Virus record (IMG/VR): IMGVR_UViG_3300010413_000960
Location: 1 to 26,528 of that record
Length of the DNA: 26,528 nt
Reading direction: 5' to 3' (one strand)
From: a virus
Made by a program: the position numbers and the translations under genes. Below the pieces are notes generated by a model that worked only from the letters and a program-made list of their open reading frames with translations, was not told where the DNA came from and made no database searches. Positions within the stretch are counted from its first letter, which is position 1. Each line of letters begins with the position of its first letter. Positions 7,707 through 16,678 of the stretch are shown here, piece after piece.

Positions 7707-9426
7707 TTGGCAACTCCGGTACTTCAATAGCGTAGGAAACACCTTTGAGTGTGTACTCAGCACCTACATATAAACCACTTAGTGTATTGAGGTCTAATAG
7801 TTGCCACTCGTTAGGTGTGCCAGACAGAGCAATAGCGGGGTTATTACGATAGCTGATAGATGCGTTGACAGACTCGGTAGCATGTTCAAACATCCAGTAA
7901 AGCCAGCGATGTTTTCTAATGAAATAAATAGGACTAAACACAATATCTGGCCTAGCAGCGATAGAAACTTCTGGACGATATTTAACACAAGCTGGATTAA
8001 AAAATCCTGTCTGTGTTACAAGAGTTTGTAAATCATTCATAGCTGAAGCTATGGAAGCTGGGCCACCACCATCTGTTATAAAATCGCCCTTCCCCCATCT
8101 AGGTTGTGGTAAATGAGAAATCCAACTTGTGGGAACATGTTTGGAAGCAGATTCAAAAAGTCCTTCAAAATAAACATGTAAGTTTTTTGGAAGATTATCA
8201 TCTGTTGGTTGATAGATATATCCGTTGATAGTGACGGTATAAAATTGACCGCCAGTTCCATAAGGGTTGTACATTTCACCAACAAAAACAACACTACCAT
8301 CAGATTTTTCGGTAGTATACCATCCGTGTTCATCATTGCGGAGAGAGCGAAAATTTCTTTTTTCCGATCCTATATCCCAGGCATAAATAGGTGTTTCGTC
8401 AACACCACGTTCGCAGTTAATGTAGACGTTCGAGGCAGATTGGGAACCTAACCTTATATGTTCCTCGGCTGCACCATCGCGAAATAAAATAACATCGCCT
8501 GGATGGAAAGCGTGTTGGCAAAATTCACTGATTGTTAACGTTGTGTCGGTCGTGCTGATGCCAGGTGATTTAAGATATCCCCATCCCCAGGAGTCAAGAT
8601 TATTGTTTTCAGATCTAAGTGAAGCGGTGTAAACGCGGTATTCACCAGACCCAGGATATTCCATTCTGAATTGATAGATCAGATCATTGGCATCATTATC
8701 TACTTTAAGAGCAGACGCATAAGCAGCATTAGGTGAATTAAAGTTAATACTTTGTGTTTCATTGTTGACAACACCACCAATGCCTACAAAGCCTGAATGG
8801 GGGGTAGCAAGGGAATCATTAACAGAACTTTGAGCTAATGAAAGATTATTCCATTGTGTGGCTGTTGGTGATGTGCCTATAGCAAAGTTTGGATGTGCAG
8901 AATAACTTTGGCTTGCTCGCTCAGCTATGCCAAGAACAAGAAAGGAATCATCTGCGCCAACAAATTCAAAACCATAAACATCTATGGTGACATAATAAAA
9001 ATTGCCTCTGGTAATAGACCATCCAGTAGAACTTAGTGCAATAGTTCTTGTCTTGGTTGTATTTTGGCCTACTGATTCAGTCCATGTATCAGAGTAAACC
9101 TGTCCGGTCAAAGGATTAACGAGCTGAATACGTATGTTAAGAGCGTCTTCAACTGTTTTTATGTCATAAGTAATCTGAACAGATGGTGTATAAAAAGGAG
9201 CTGGAAAATAGTGATAGATGTAAGCTTTATAAAGCCTTTGCCATGGTCCAGACTGGCTAAATCCCTCTTGTAGGTAGTTCTTTGAGTAACGGTATCCTAT
9301 CAAAAATGGACGCGCAGTATAGACTGCGGAGAACAGTTGTTCTACATTCTCTGCCAAAACATTGAGTTGTGCTTCAGCACTTATAATCTGTCCTGTAGAA
9401 AAAGAGGGTGGTGTTTGAAAGGGCAT
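7699..9426 (-). CDS. Distal tail structural protein, probably fibre or baseplate component (575 aa)
   Basis: The ATG at 9426 overlaps the previous stop (TAATG). The N-terminus reads FSTGQIISAEAQLNVLAENV. The pattern 'F..G..lsA..lN.La.N' recurs at the start of phage tail-tip and fibre proteins and probably forms an attachment helix. The rest is beta-rich with many aromatic residues and no catalytic motif I can recognise. No membrane segment or signal peptide is seen. The DNA is visibly AT-richer than the flanking major capsid region, which could reflect mosaic exchange. Position between the hub-like gene and the next fibre gene supports a role in the tail tip. The family is not firmly recognised. 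Confidence 0.75.
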   Translation of the reverse strand: MPFQTPPSFSTGQIISAEAQLNVLAENVEQLFSAVYTARPFLIGYRYSKNYLQEGFSQSGPWQRLYKAYIYHYFPAPFYTPSVQITYDIKTVEDALNIRIQLVNPLTGQVYSDTWTESVGQNTTKTRTIALSSTGWSITRGNFYYVTIDVYGFEFVGADDSFLVLGIAERASQSYSAHPNFAIGTSPTATQWNNLSLAQSSVNDSLATPHSGFVGIGGVVNNETQSINFNSPNAAYASALKVDNDANDLIYQFRMEYPGSGEYRVYTASLRSENNNLDSWGWGYLKSPGISTTDTTLTISEFCQHAFHPGDVILFRDGAAEEHIRLGSQSASNVYINCERGVDETPIYAWDIGSEKRNFRSLRNDEHGWYTTEKSDGSVVFVGEMYNPYGTGGQFYTVTINGYIYQPTDDNLPKNLHVYFEGLFESASKHVPTSWISHLPQPRWGKGDFITDGGGPASIASAMNDLQTLVTQTGFFNPACVKYRPEVSIAARPDIVFSPIYFIRKHRWLYWMFEHATESVNASISYRNNPAIALSGTPNEWQLLDLNTLSGLYVGAEYTLKGVSYAIEVPELPSA

Positions 9427-10982
9427 TAGTACCAGACCTTTTTATTTGTAGCTATGGCATTGCCAATGTAGAAATAGTTGGCATCCTGGGCGTAGATGGT
9501 TGTAGCATCAACTACATCAAACGTTTGGTTGAAGAAAAGACCACCGGCACCACCAGTACTTTGCGGCACGCGGAATGATGTAGTTATAGAACGCACGAGC
9601 ACATCACGAGCACTGCCAACGGTCAGACCGTCAGTAATGGTCACCCTGTCTCCAAGTTGAATAGCTGGCATGGGTGCAACTGATGAAAGAGTCCAGACAG
9701 GGATTACCCTTTCGTTTTTGTCTCTCAAAAATGATGCTAAACTGGCAGCTTGAGCTTTTGTTTGAACGTAGAAGGAGTTGCGGATAGAACGAGTGCGAGC
9801 ATAGCCTACAGGGGCTGAGGGCCACGATCCAGTATAGTCTCTGCGTTCTTCTGCTGAAGGTCTGCCGATAATGGGAATGCCTCGAATCTCAAGCTGATTA
9901 AGGTTGGCAGAATAATAAGCATTGTTGTTATAGAGTTCTACGGTTACAACCTGGGCATGTGTATCAGCTGAATTGATGGTTAACGTACAGTCAACGTTAA
10001 TGTCAACGCCACCTTCACGGACAAAGAAATAATCCACATTTTTGACAGGTGGGACAATAGCATAAATAGGCTGGTAAAGACGTATGTCAAAGCGCAGCGT
10101 CTCTTTAGGTTGTACTGTTTTTTGTTCCTCTAATGTCCAGATGACTTCTGCAGGTCCTAATGTCCTTGGTGCATACTCAACAATAGTTGTTGATGATAGC
10201 ATGTCAGGATTGATATTCATTGGGAGATTGGCGAAGTCATAGGCTGTGAAGTTCCAGACAGAAGTATTTTTCAACCAATGGTCATTGGTCCAGAAGGTGA
10301 ATAGGCCATTTTCATCAAAGAAGCCTACACCTGCCTCGGAAGCAATGAGGTCGTAAATGTCGTCAAGTACGGAATCTTCATCCATCCATGCGTAAGGAAC
10401 AATACGAGCTGAAGAATCGATCGATGTGGCGCCATAGACGATAGGGCTTGTGCTTAGGTTGATATACTCTTTAATCAGCCAATCGGCCGTTTTTCCGGTG
10501 TAGACTTTAGAACTTATCCGCTCCTGAAGGGATAGAAGACCATAGTCGCGAACTTCAAGCGTGGTTGTACCACGCGCTGCTGAATTGGTGTGCGAGTAGA
10601 TGAAGCCGGTAAATAGCCTCACCCATTCAGGCCCGCCATCGAGGTCGAAACCAACGTCAACATAAAACATTTTCCCATACATGCCAGCGCGACCCGAAGA
10701 TGTCCTCGGGTCGAAGCGACTGCGGATAGATTCATCGCCGCCTGTGGCATAGGGACTATAGCGGTTATTAAAGTTATTGAGGACAATTGTCCCGCCATCA
10801 ATAGTACCAGATGGGGAGATGTCGCCGCCGACCATGCTAAAGATGCTTCGTGTCAGGGTGAAGGAGATAAGGTAAGGCGTCTCGTCAACCCACCCATCCC
10901 CCCAATCAACGCCAATACGAGCGATAGGCTTGTTGTAGGAAGCCTGTGCAGCATCTTTGAAGTCCTGGCTAACAGTAATCAT
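9426..10982 (-). CDS. Tail-tip / baseplate hub-like protein (518 aa)
   Basis: The ATG at 10982 overlaps the previous stop (TAATG), and the stop overlaps the next ATG in the same way. Features seen are VDWGDGWVDETPYLISFTL near the start, LFTGFIYSHTNSAARGTTTLEVRDYG at about 125-150 (a 'G.i......l.v.D.' pattern seen in tail hub proteins; cited only as a region), and MDEDSVLDDIYDLIASEAG at about 219-237 followed by GFFDENGLFTF. These resemble the hub domains that join the tail tube to the baseplate or tip. It follows the tape measure and one small tail gene, which is where hub genes normally lie. No peptidase or lysozyme motif is visible. Role by analogy; family not proven. Confidence 0.75.
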   Translation of the reverse strand: MITVSQDFKDAAQASYNKPIARIGVDWGDGWVDETPYLISFTLTRSIFSMVGGDISPSGTIDGGTIVLNNFNNRYSPYATGGDESIRSRFDPRTSSGRAGMYGKMFYVDVGFDLDGGPEWVRLFTGFIYSHTNSAARGTTTLEVRDYGLLSLQERISSKVYTGKTADWLIKEYINLSTSPIVYGATSIDSSARIVPYAWMDEDSVLDDIYDLIASEAGVGFFDENGLFTFWTNDHWLKNTSVWNFTAYDFANLPMNINPDMLSSTTIVEYAPRTLGPAEVIWTLEEQKTVQPKETLRFDIRLYQPIYAIVPPVKNVDYFFVREGGVDINVDCTLTINSADTHAQVVTVELYNNNAYYSANLNQLEIRGIPIIGRPSAEERRDYTGSWPSAPVGYARTRSIRNSFYVQTKAQAASLASFLRDKNERVIPVWTLSSVAPMPAIQLGDRVTITDGLTVGSARDVLVRSITTSFRVPQSTGGAGGLFFNQTFDVVDATTIYAQDANYFYIGNAIATNKKVWY

Positions 10983-11362
10983 TACGGTGCTGGCACTTGA
11001 TCAAAGCGGAGCGTAATATCGTAGCGGAATTGATCTAAGAGTTTGTTGTAGCGTACTGTCTCAGTCCAGCCATTGTGAACAGCAAGGACATAGATAACGT
11101 CCATGTAGGCTTTGTTGCTATCTTCGACTTCAAGCGCGGCTACAGTATCATTGTACAGGTTCCACGCATTTTCAAGTGTCTGTCTTTGCGCTTCAGTCAG
11201 ACGATCCCAGGTAATCTCTATCTGGTACTTGGTAGCATGTTCCTGAACGCGGAGATCACCACTCATCACACGATTGGTAGCGCCAAAGAACTGTTTGTTT
11301 CGGCGCATAGATGTTGCGCTGCGCAGGGTTTGTGTTCCCCATTTTAAGCTGGTAAGTGCCAT
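10982..11362 (-). CDS. Small tail protein downstream of the tape measure (126 aa)
   Basis: It begins at ATG 11362, one base after the tape measure stop. The sequence holds WDRLTEAQRQTLENAWN (about 53-69), a helical stretch, and beta-rich ends (YQIEITW, FRYDITLRFDQV). Proteins of this size and pattern directly after the tape measure are often distal-tail components that begin the tail tip. It has no signal peptide or enzymatic motif. The role is inferred from position and size. Confidence 0.7.
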   Translation of the reverse strand: MALTSLKWGTQTLRSATSMRRNKQFFGATNRVMSGDLRVQEHATKYQIEITWDRLTEAQRQTLENAWNLYNDTVAALEVEDSNKAYMDVIYVLAVHNGWTETVRYNKLLDQFRYDITLRFDQVPAP

Positions 11363-11363
11363 G

Positions 11364-13775
11364 TTATTCTAGTGGTCCATAGCCACCAACAGAGCCATTG
11401 CTGGCATTGTCATTAGGAGGTGGTAAGTTCTCGTCAAATGGATCTGAACCTTGATTTTTGACTAAATCTTCAAGCCTGGATTTGTAACCGGCAAATATCC
11501 AATCAGCGACAGATTTGCCTATGTCGTTAAATTTGCTTTCCTGTCCGGTAAACTGATCGCCCCAGGTCTTTGAAGCAAATATGCCAAGGTTAGAGCCTGT
11601 CATAGAAGACTCTAACGCTGAAGTGATAGGGTCTTTTTTGCCTACGGCGACCTCAAGCTGGCGCTTGACATCGGCTTTCTTGAAACCTCCAATAAGACCG
11701 GCCTCAGTCAGGCGCTTCATAGCCTCGGCAATGACAGCCTCTTGACCGGCCTCAAACTCCATTTGCTTTTGGAACTCTCGCAAGAAGGCGTCCCAATTGA
11801 TACGCGAGGGATCGGCAAGATTACTAACTGCTTGTTCAGTGGTAGCAGCCCATTGTTTAAGTTGTATTTCCGATCCGGTAAGAATTTCTTGAGGAATCTG
11901 AAGAATACCGGCCCAATCTGGATGTGCGTCAAGCTCGCTAAAACCACGCTCAACAATAGCTTGAAGACGCCTGGCATTCTCCAACGGTGCATCTTCGTAG
12001 ATGCCAGCTTCTGTTAGAGCAAAATCAAATGGTTTTACTTCACGTCCACGTTGAAGGACAGTTTGAATAGTATTTTGTAAACTCTTTAATCTTTGTTCGG
12101 AAGCTCTAGCAGCTTCGCTCTCTAATCTTTCTCGTTCGCGAATAGACTCACGGCGCAAAACGCCTTCTTCAAGAAAGGCATCTTTCCAATTAGAGATATA
12201 AAGGGCTTTACTTGCTTCATCGGCACCCTCTAACCAAAAGTAAAAACCCTCGGCCTGATCTCTAGCTTTGCTATAAGCACTTGTTATTTCGGCTGCGGAA
12301 AGTACATCTTTTTGCGCTACAAGACCTGATAAAATACCACTAAGTGCGCTATCAACTTGTTTTGAGGCATCACTTAAATTCCATGCTGCATCAGCGGTGC
12401 GTTCCATCTCAGTAGCTAACTTTCCGGCAGTACCTTGAGCTTTAGTTAATGGAAAGGCTATACCTTCAGCAGAGTTAGCTGCCGAACTAAGATATTTATC
12501 TAAAGCTTCAGTTTGAATTTGGGCATAATACAATTCACTGTTGCCTTCCATTAGTGCTTGAATGAATGCGGATTGCCATGCGTGATAACGTTCTGCATTA
12601 TTGGCTATATCAGCGGTGCTGGCGCTAGCATCTTTCATTGCTTCAGACAACTCGCCAGGGGCAGCACCTAAAAGTCTTTGAATAAAATGTAAACTTTTAA
12701 TAAGGGGGTTAGCAGCCTGATCGGTTCTATTAAATTCACTTTGAAGACTAATCATGCCACCAGTGGTATTTTGTGTGGCATTAGCAGTATCTCTGAGGGC
12801 ATTGGCTACAGCATCTATAAGACCAGCCTCTTGAACAACTTCACCTATAGCAATCTTTAGGTCTTTGAGTGCTATTTGAACTTCGCCAAGACTGCGAGCA
12901 TACTGAAGGTTTTGCCCACCTAGACCCTCGGTGAATGTGTCAGCTTCAGCAAGCACTGCATTCATAGTGGCAATACGGCGCTCGTATTGGTCTAATTCAT
13001 CAGATGATTTACCTATACTTGCAGCATATTCTTCGACAGCATCACCAAGCTTAATGTAGATGCTGGCATTGTCAATAAGTCTGGGTTCACCACGGCTGAT
13101 ACCATCGATCAACGTCTTGAAAACGTAATCTGCTTTTTCACCAGTGGCTGCGGCGGCTGCTATGGATATCTCTAGTAATCGTGGCAAATTTCTTGCCATT
13201 TCTTCGCCAACGGCAAGCAAACCACGGTTGGCAACACGCATTAAATCTGTTTCGTGTATATAGCCTGCGGCAGTTGTTCTTAGATCGCTAAGTAATCTAT
13301 TAGAAGAAATGCCGTATGAATCAGCAAGAGATAAAAATGATGATTCTACAGATTGGTTGACAGCAGCTAATTGAGATGCTTCAGTAATGTATTGTGATAC
13401 CTGACGGACAGCAAAGGCAGCGGTGAAGCCAGCTATAGAACCACGGAGCAAGTTAAATGAACCTGTAGCGCGTGTATTGGTATTAGAAATATTGCTAAGC
13501 TGCCTGTCATACCCCTTTAATGAATTGGTGAGGTCTTCTGTTTGTCTGCGTGCGGCAGCAAGACGCGCTACGTCTTGTGTGCTTACTATAGTGCCAGGCT
13601 TTAACCCAAATAAATTGCCTGACTTTGCCCTAAACCCAATATCAAACGCATCGGCCAGCTCCTTATCAAGGACTTTAGCCTGAACGGCTGCATCCTTCAT
13701 TAAGCTGTTGAGCAAATTGATATTTTTGGAAAACTGATCTTGGACCAGGATATCTATGTTAACGTTATTTGCCAT
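11364..13775 (-). CDS. Tail tape measure protein (803 aa)
   Basis: It sets tail length and acts in DNA ejection, occupying the lumen of the tail tube. The sequence is long, Ala-rich and mostly helical, with many AA/LA repeats and a hydrophobic stretch near residue 108 (GSIAGFTAAFAV). It lies directly after the chaperone genes, as in nearly all long-tailed phages. I chose ATG 13775 (MANNVNIDIL) because TGGAG lies about 10 bases upstream; an ATG 24 bases further upstream is also possible. The first 11 bases overlap the end of the frameshifted chaperone ORF. By the usual rule of about 1.5 angstrom per residue, the tail would be about 120 nm. No lysozyme or peptidase motif is visible. Confidence 0.9.
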   Translation of the reverse strand: MANNVNIDILVQDQFSKNINLLNSLMKDAAVQAKVLDKELADAFDIGFRAKSGNLFGLKPGTIVSTQDVARLAAARRQTEDLTNSLKGYDRQLSNISNTNTRATGSFNLLRGSIAGFTAAFAVRQVSQYITEASQLAAVNQSVESSFLSLADSYGISSNRLLSDLRTTAAGYIHETDLMRVANRGLLAVGEEMARNLPRLLEISIAAAAATGEKADYVFKTLIDGISRGEPRLIDNASIYIKLGDAVEEYAASIGKSSDELDQYERRIATMNAVLAEADTFTEGLGGQNLQYARSLGEVQIALKDLKIAIGEVVQEAGLIDAVANALRDTANATQNTTGGMISLQSEFNRTDQAANPLIKSLHFIQRLLGAAPGELSEAMKDASASTADIANNAERYHAWQSAFIQALMEGNSELYYAQIQTEALDKYLSSAANSAEGIAFPLTKAQGTAGKLATEMERTADAAWNLSDASKQVDSALSGILSGLVAQKDVLSAAEITSAYSKARDQAEGFYFWLEGADEASKALYISNWKDAFLEEGVLRRESIRERERLESEAARASEQRLKSLQNTIQTVLQRGREVKPFDFALTEAGIYEDAPLENARRLQAIVERGFSELDAHPDWAGILQIPQEILTGSEIQLKQWAATTEQAVSNLADPSRINWDAFLREFQKQMEFEAGQEAVIAEAMKRLTEAGLIGGFKKADVKRQLEVAVGKKDPITSALESSMTGSNLGIFASKTWGDQFTGQESKFNDIGKSVADWIFAGYKSRLEDLVKNQGSDPFDENLPPPNDNASNGSVGGYGPLE

Positions 13776-14525
13776 TAGAGGCCATCTCCAAAAAATCAAT
13801 TGCCCTGAGAGGGTGCATAGGCCCTAATTTATCTTCAATTTTTCGCGGCGAAATAGATTCGGCCAAAATAATAGATTGAGCGGCAGTAAGCTTATTTCCT
13901 TCAGTTGGTAAAGGCCACTGACCGAACCTGTCTAATAAGATAAATTTGGTACGCGCCGCACCCCTTAACCGAAAGGGAGCAAGTTGATCTCAGAAAGATA
14001 AACAGAAACTTTTTCAAGGATAGCTGTGCGTACTCGAGGCGATAATGCGTTAAAGTCAACTGGCTTACCGTCAGCATCTTGCAACAGTTTTTGAGCCATG
14101 TAAGTGTTGCGATAACGGCCGACATGTTCATCTATGATGGATGTTGCACTGGTGCGTTTCTCCAACAAGGAGTACAAGCGTTCCATGCGCTCGTCCCAAT
14201 ACTTAACAAGTTCGGGATTGTCTTCCTCGGCAATAAGCGCCTTGTGCTGAAGTTTAGCCACGCTTTTGAGAGCTTCAACTTCTTCTGCAGGAGCTGGTTG
14301 CTTGGATAACGCTACAACATCATCGCGCAGAGCGACTGTTCTGGCTTCAATGGAACAGAGAAGTTCAACATCGTTCATTTCCTCTGGTGTAGGTGGGCGT
14401 AAGTAGAACTGTCGCCCACCTACTTCAAAGTACATACCAAGACCATTGACATGATCGCTGAGTGAGACTGCCGGCTTTTGATACTCGGGTAAATCGAGGA
14501 TCGTTTCTTCTCCTTTTTTCGTCAT
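13765..14525 (-). CDS. Tail-assembly chaperone, long form made by -1 frameshift (GT-like)
   Basis: This is the lambda gpGT-like product. Ribosomes start at ATG 14525, read to the CCCTTTC heptamer (13977-13971), slip back one base and continue in the -1 frame. The result is 185 residues of the short form plus 68 more, ending at TAA 13767-13765. The extension begins RLRGAARTKFILLDRFGQWP and ends RAIDFLEMASNGK; it is fully open although no initiation codon suits it. The stop overlaps the tape measure start by 11 bases. In characterised phages the short form binds the tape measure and the long form recruits tail tube subunits. Neither form is usually in the virion. Confidence 0.8.
13948..13977 (-). 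promoter_or_regulatory. Programmed -1 ribosomal frameshift element
   Basis: The minus-strand heptamer C-CCT-TTC (13977-13971) fits X-XXY-YYZ in the correct zero frame. It is followed by an 8-base spacer that contains the zero-frame TAA, then a 6-bp hairpin with a 3-base loop, GGTGCG-GCG-CGTACC (13962-13948, one G-U pair). Slippery site, spacer of about 8 and downstream hairpin form the usual set for programmed -1 frameshifting. Confidence 0.8.
13965..14525 (-). CDS. Tail-assembly chaperone, short form (gpG-like, 186 aa)
   Basis: It begins at ATG 14525, overlapping the stop of the tail tube gene (TAATG), and ends at TAA 13967-13965. The sequence contains FEVGGRQFYLRPPTPEEMND (near 33-52) and is then mostly helical. 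The order tail tube, chaperone, tape measure is strongly conserved in long-tailed phages, and this gene carries a slippery heptamer two codons before its stop. The short form should be made in excess of the frameshifted form. Sequence similarity to chaperone families cannot be confirmed by eye; position and frameshift signal carry the call. Confidence 0.85.
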   Translation of the reverse strand: MTKKGEETILDLPEYQKPAVSLSDHVNGLGMYFEVGGRQFYLRPPTPEEMNDVELLCSIEARTVALRDDVVALSKQPAPAEEVEALKSVAKLQHKALIAEEDNPELVKYWDERMERLYSLLEKRTSATSIIDEHVGRYRNTYMAQKLLQDADGKPVDFNALSPRVRTAILEKVSVYLSEINLLPFG

Positions 14526-15007
14526 TACAAAGCTACCTCGTACTTATCAGTAGCAAGGCCCTCAAACACGAGCTGGGCGTAGTCGTCAGCATCAAGGCTG
14601 GCTGTAAGGGTTCGCCATTTGACAGCTTCCCAAATTTCTTTGCCAACCGGTACGCCAGCTTTGGTATAGAAGTCCAGTTGTACCCAAATTTCGGCAGTGG
14701 GGTCAAGGCGTATTTTGTCGCCCGGTGTAGGTGCAGAGAACACGCCAAGCAGGGCATAGAGTTCGTCCTGGCTATGTGCCCTCAAGACGGTTATACCCGC
14801 GTCATAGGTGATGTTCTCAGCTTCAAGCTGCTCGCCAGAACCAAAGGTTCGCCAGCTATCCTCACCTGAGCTTTCTCCCATCGAATAGTTGGTTGCCTGA
14901 CCAATGTTGATAGGGGATGATGTCAGATTAGCGAGCGAGTCAGCAACCTTGACAAACACATAATCGGAGTGAATACGAGTTGGGGTATTGGCTGATGGTA
15001 ATGCCAT
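14525..15007 (-). CDS. Major tail tube protein (160 aa)
   Basis: It begins at ATG 15007 with AGAGAGGT upstream and ends in TAATG shared with the chaperone gene. The protein starts MALPSANTPTRIHSDYVFVK and is beta-rich (EIWVQLDFYTKAG, VKWRTLTASLDADDYAQLVF), as expected of tail tube proteins that stack as hexameric rings. Size is in the normal range. Its place between the tail terminator candidate and the chaperone genes is the standard position for the tail tube. No extra Ig-like domain is present. Confidence 0.8.
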   Translation of the reverse strand: MALPSANTPTRIHSDYVFVKVADSLANLTSSPINIGQATNYSMGESSGEDSWRTFGSGEQLEAENITYDAGITVLRAHSQDELYALLGVFSAPTPGDKIRLDPTAEIWVQLDFYTKAGVPVGKEIWEAVKWRTLTASLDADDYAQLVFEGLATDKYEVAL

Positions 15008-15020
15008 GGTTTATACCTCT

Positions 15021-15398
15021 CTAAAAATTGATGGAGATGATGAAGTCGAATCGCGAGCCGCCCACTTCAAGGTCCTGGTACTCTACTCTGTTGCCTTCAC
15101 CGATAGTTACCTCGGTGTTGGCAAGTTCGTTGGGCTGTCTCATCCATGATAGGAAGTTGCTAAGTAAGCTCTGGAAATCATATTCGTCTGCAATGTGGAT
15201 GCTGACAGTGTAATCTGCAATGAGTTTGAATGCACCAAAAAACTCTGATGCCGGAGCCAGACGAACGAGGGAGAAGGAGACAGCCTTTTCATTAACGAGC
15301 GGTCTACCATAACCTGGGTAGTTGAGGATGACCGGTATGCCAAACAGTGTGTTGAGTTCAGCCGCTAACCATTCGGTTAAGTCGATCAGTGTCGTCAT
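15021..15398 (-). CDS. Tail terminator-like / tail completion protein (125 aa)
   Basis: The ATG at 15398 overlaps the stop of the previous gene (ATGA-type junction). The sequence has an N-terminal helix (TLIDLTEWLAAELNTLFG), then beta strands and the segment ADYTVSIHIADEYDFQSLLS, a pattern typical of tail terminator proteins that cap the tube. The gene directly precedes the tail tube gene, which is where that role is usually encoded. The function is inferred from position and secondary structure pattern. Confidence 0.65.
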   Translation of the reverse strand: MTTLIDLTEWLAAELNTLFGIPVILNYPGYGRPLVNEKAVSFSLVRLAPASEFFGAFKLIADYTVSIHIADEYDFQSLLSNFLSWMRQPNELANTEVTIGEGNRVEYQDLEVGGSRFDFIISINF

Positions 15399-15814
15399 CG
15401 GTATGTGTCCATTCTGCTAAGTACACAATTAACCCAATCGGCTTGCTCTACATGTGATTGAAGGATGAAGCGTTCATCGCCAATGACAAGGCGCCAAGCG
15501 TCTTTGAGTATGGTTAGTTTGTCGGACTTAATGATAACACTTCGGCTACCAGTTTCAACAACACCGGAAGCTATGAGAATGGGTAACGTCTCGTCATTAG
15601 AGTTAGGGACAAAAAGAACGAGATCGTAGGTCCAATGTGTGCTAAGCGCACTATCAGCCAGAGGTGAGCCGCCAGCATCTTCAAATCGATCATAGGATCG
15701 GTTGTAGCTATACCCATCTGGCAACCATTCGCTAAAAGGTTTGATAGCGCGCAGGCATGGTCTGCCAAAACGTCTATTCACCCTTACAAATGCACCGGCG
15801 CCTGAAATGGTCAT
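15395..15814 (-). CDS. Neck / head closure-type protein (139 aa)
   Basis: It begins at ATG 15814, overlapping the stop of the gp10-like gene (ATGA), and ends overlapping the next start by four bases. The protein is beta-rich (YDLVLFVPNSNDETLPILIASGVVETG, here given as a region at about 63-89) without enzymatic motifs. In this gene order the slot between the gp10-like protein and the tail terminator commonly encodes a head closure or neck subunit. The family is not recognised from sequence alone. Confidence 0.6.
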   Translation of the reverse strand: MTISGAGAFVRVNRRFGRPCLRAIKPFSEWLPDGYSYNRSYDRFEDAGGSPLADSALSTHWTYDLVLFVPNSNDETLPILIASGVVETGSRSVIIKSDKLTILKDAWRLVIGDERFILQSHVEQADWVNCVLSRMDTYR

Positions 15815-16302
15815 AAGTTCAACATACCTAGAAACTTACCATCTAGTTCAAAGACAGCTCTGGTAGCGCCAACGCGCACACCATCGGCAAAGTAGTGTTT
15901 AGGTTTAATCACGACAGTACGACGATGGATAAGTTCGCCGGTAAAGATGTTCGTGAAAACCATAAATTCAACGTTACGGGCGCGTATAATGCGCCCGCTT
16001 TCATGAATTTCCGCGTATAAAGCAGCCTTGCGGGTGCGTTGGACACCCACATGAACACTCCAACCATTACCATGACGACGCGGTGCCTGGGCGACAATCG
16101 AGGTCTTCAAACTCCCTGTCTCCGGCTTAGAGCCGGTCTCCCAACCAGGAAACCGGCCTTTGCCGCCAGGTGGTATATTGCTGCGTATTTCTTCCTTGAT
16201 GATCCTGCCAGCTTCACGAGCGGCATCACGAGTAGCAATAAGAAATGCTCGTTGTGGATCCTTTAAGTTGGAAGTAAAACGCACACGTGCCGATCTAGGC
16301 AT
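15811..16302 (-). CDS. HK97 gp10-like neck / tail completion protein (163 aa)
   Basis: I chose ATG 16302 (MPRSARVRF), which overlaps the end of the connector gene by eight bases; a GTG 12 bases upstream is an alternative. The protein begins with a basic helical region (AREAGRIIKEEIRSNIPPGG), followed by an 'RTG.L..SI.......' type segment (ETGSLKTSIVAQ) and the sequence YAEIHESGRII. These match the pattern of HK97 gp10-family proteins, which help join head and tail. Its place between connector and tail genes agrees. Confidence 0.75.
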   Translation of the reverse strand: MPRSARVRFTSNLKDPQRAFLIATRDAAREAGRIIKEEIRSNIPPGGKGRFPGWETGSKPETGSLKTSIVAQAPRRHGNGWSVHVGVQRTRKAALYAEIHESGRIIRARNVEFMVFTNIFTGELIHRRTVVIKPKHYFADGVRVGATRAVFELDGKFLGMLNL

Positions 16303-16678
16303 CGTCGTATTCACTAACGACAGTTAACCAAGGACGTTGCGTTGTTTTGCTCATCTTCGCCAGTACGCCAGATGTGTCAAGGAACTTGACGTGCCTGCCG
16401 TAGCGAGTCGTGTCAAGAGCATCCAAACTTTGGGTGAATGGAACATCATACGTCTGGCTCAATGAGCCAAAACGTTCCTGTGACACCTGAGGATGTTCTA
16501 TAGAGACAAGATGTGCAGCTAACCAACGCGTGATCTCATCAAGTCTGGCTGCGCTATGGCTTGACCCTGCAAGGTCTTCTGAAACGATTAACTTTGCAAG
16601 ATCAAGGTGCGGCGTTATGTCAGACAGGGAGATTTCTACATCTAAGATGTGCAGAACGTCATCTTCGTTAATTGTCAT
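16295..16678 (-). CDS. Head-tail connector (adaptor) protein (127 aa)
   Basis: The ATG at 16678 overlaps the stop of the preceding small gene (ATGA). The protein is mostly helical with ARLDEITRWLAAHLVSIEH (about 44-62), followed by SLSQTYDVPF and DTTRYGRHVKFLDTSGVLAK. Helix-rich proteins with this 'yLAAH ... Y ... YG..v..LD..G.La' pattern encoded after the capsid gene are adaptor proteins that bind the portal ring. The assignment is by pattern and gene order. Confidence 0.75.
   Translation of the reverse strand: MTINEDDVLHILDVEISLSDITPHLDLAKLIVSEDLAGSSHSAARLDEITRWLAAHLVSIEHPQVSQERFGSLSQTYDVPFTQSLDALDTTRYGRHVKFLDTSGVLAKMSKTTQRPWLTVVSEYDDA

Noticed and set aside
13901-14131. A 76-codon minus-strand ORF over the chaperone stop, possible frameshift partner
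   Set aside because: It is in the third frame, not the -1 frame reached from CCCTTTC, and it ends before the tape measure. The true extension runs to 13765.
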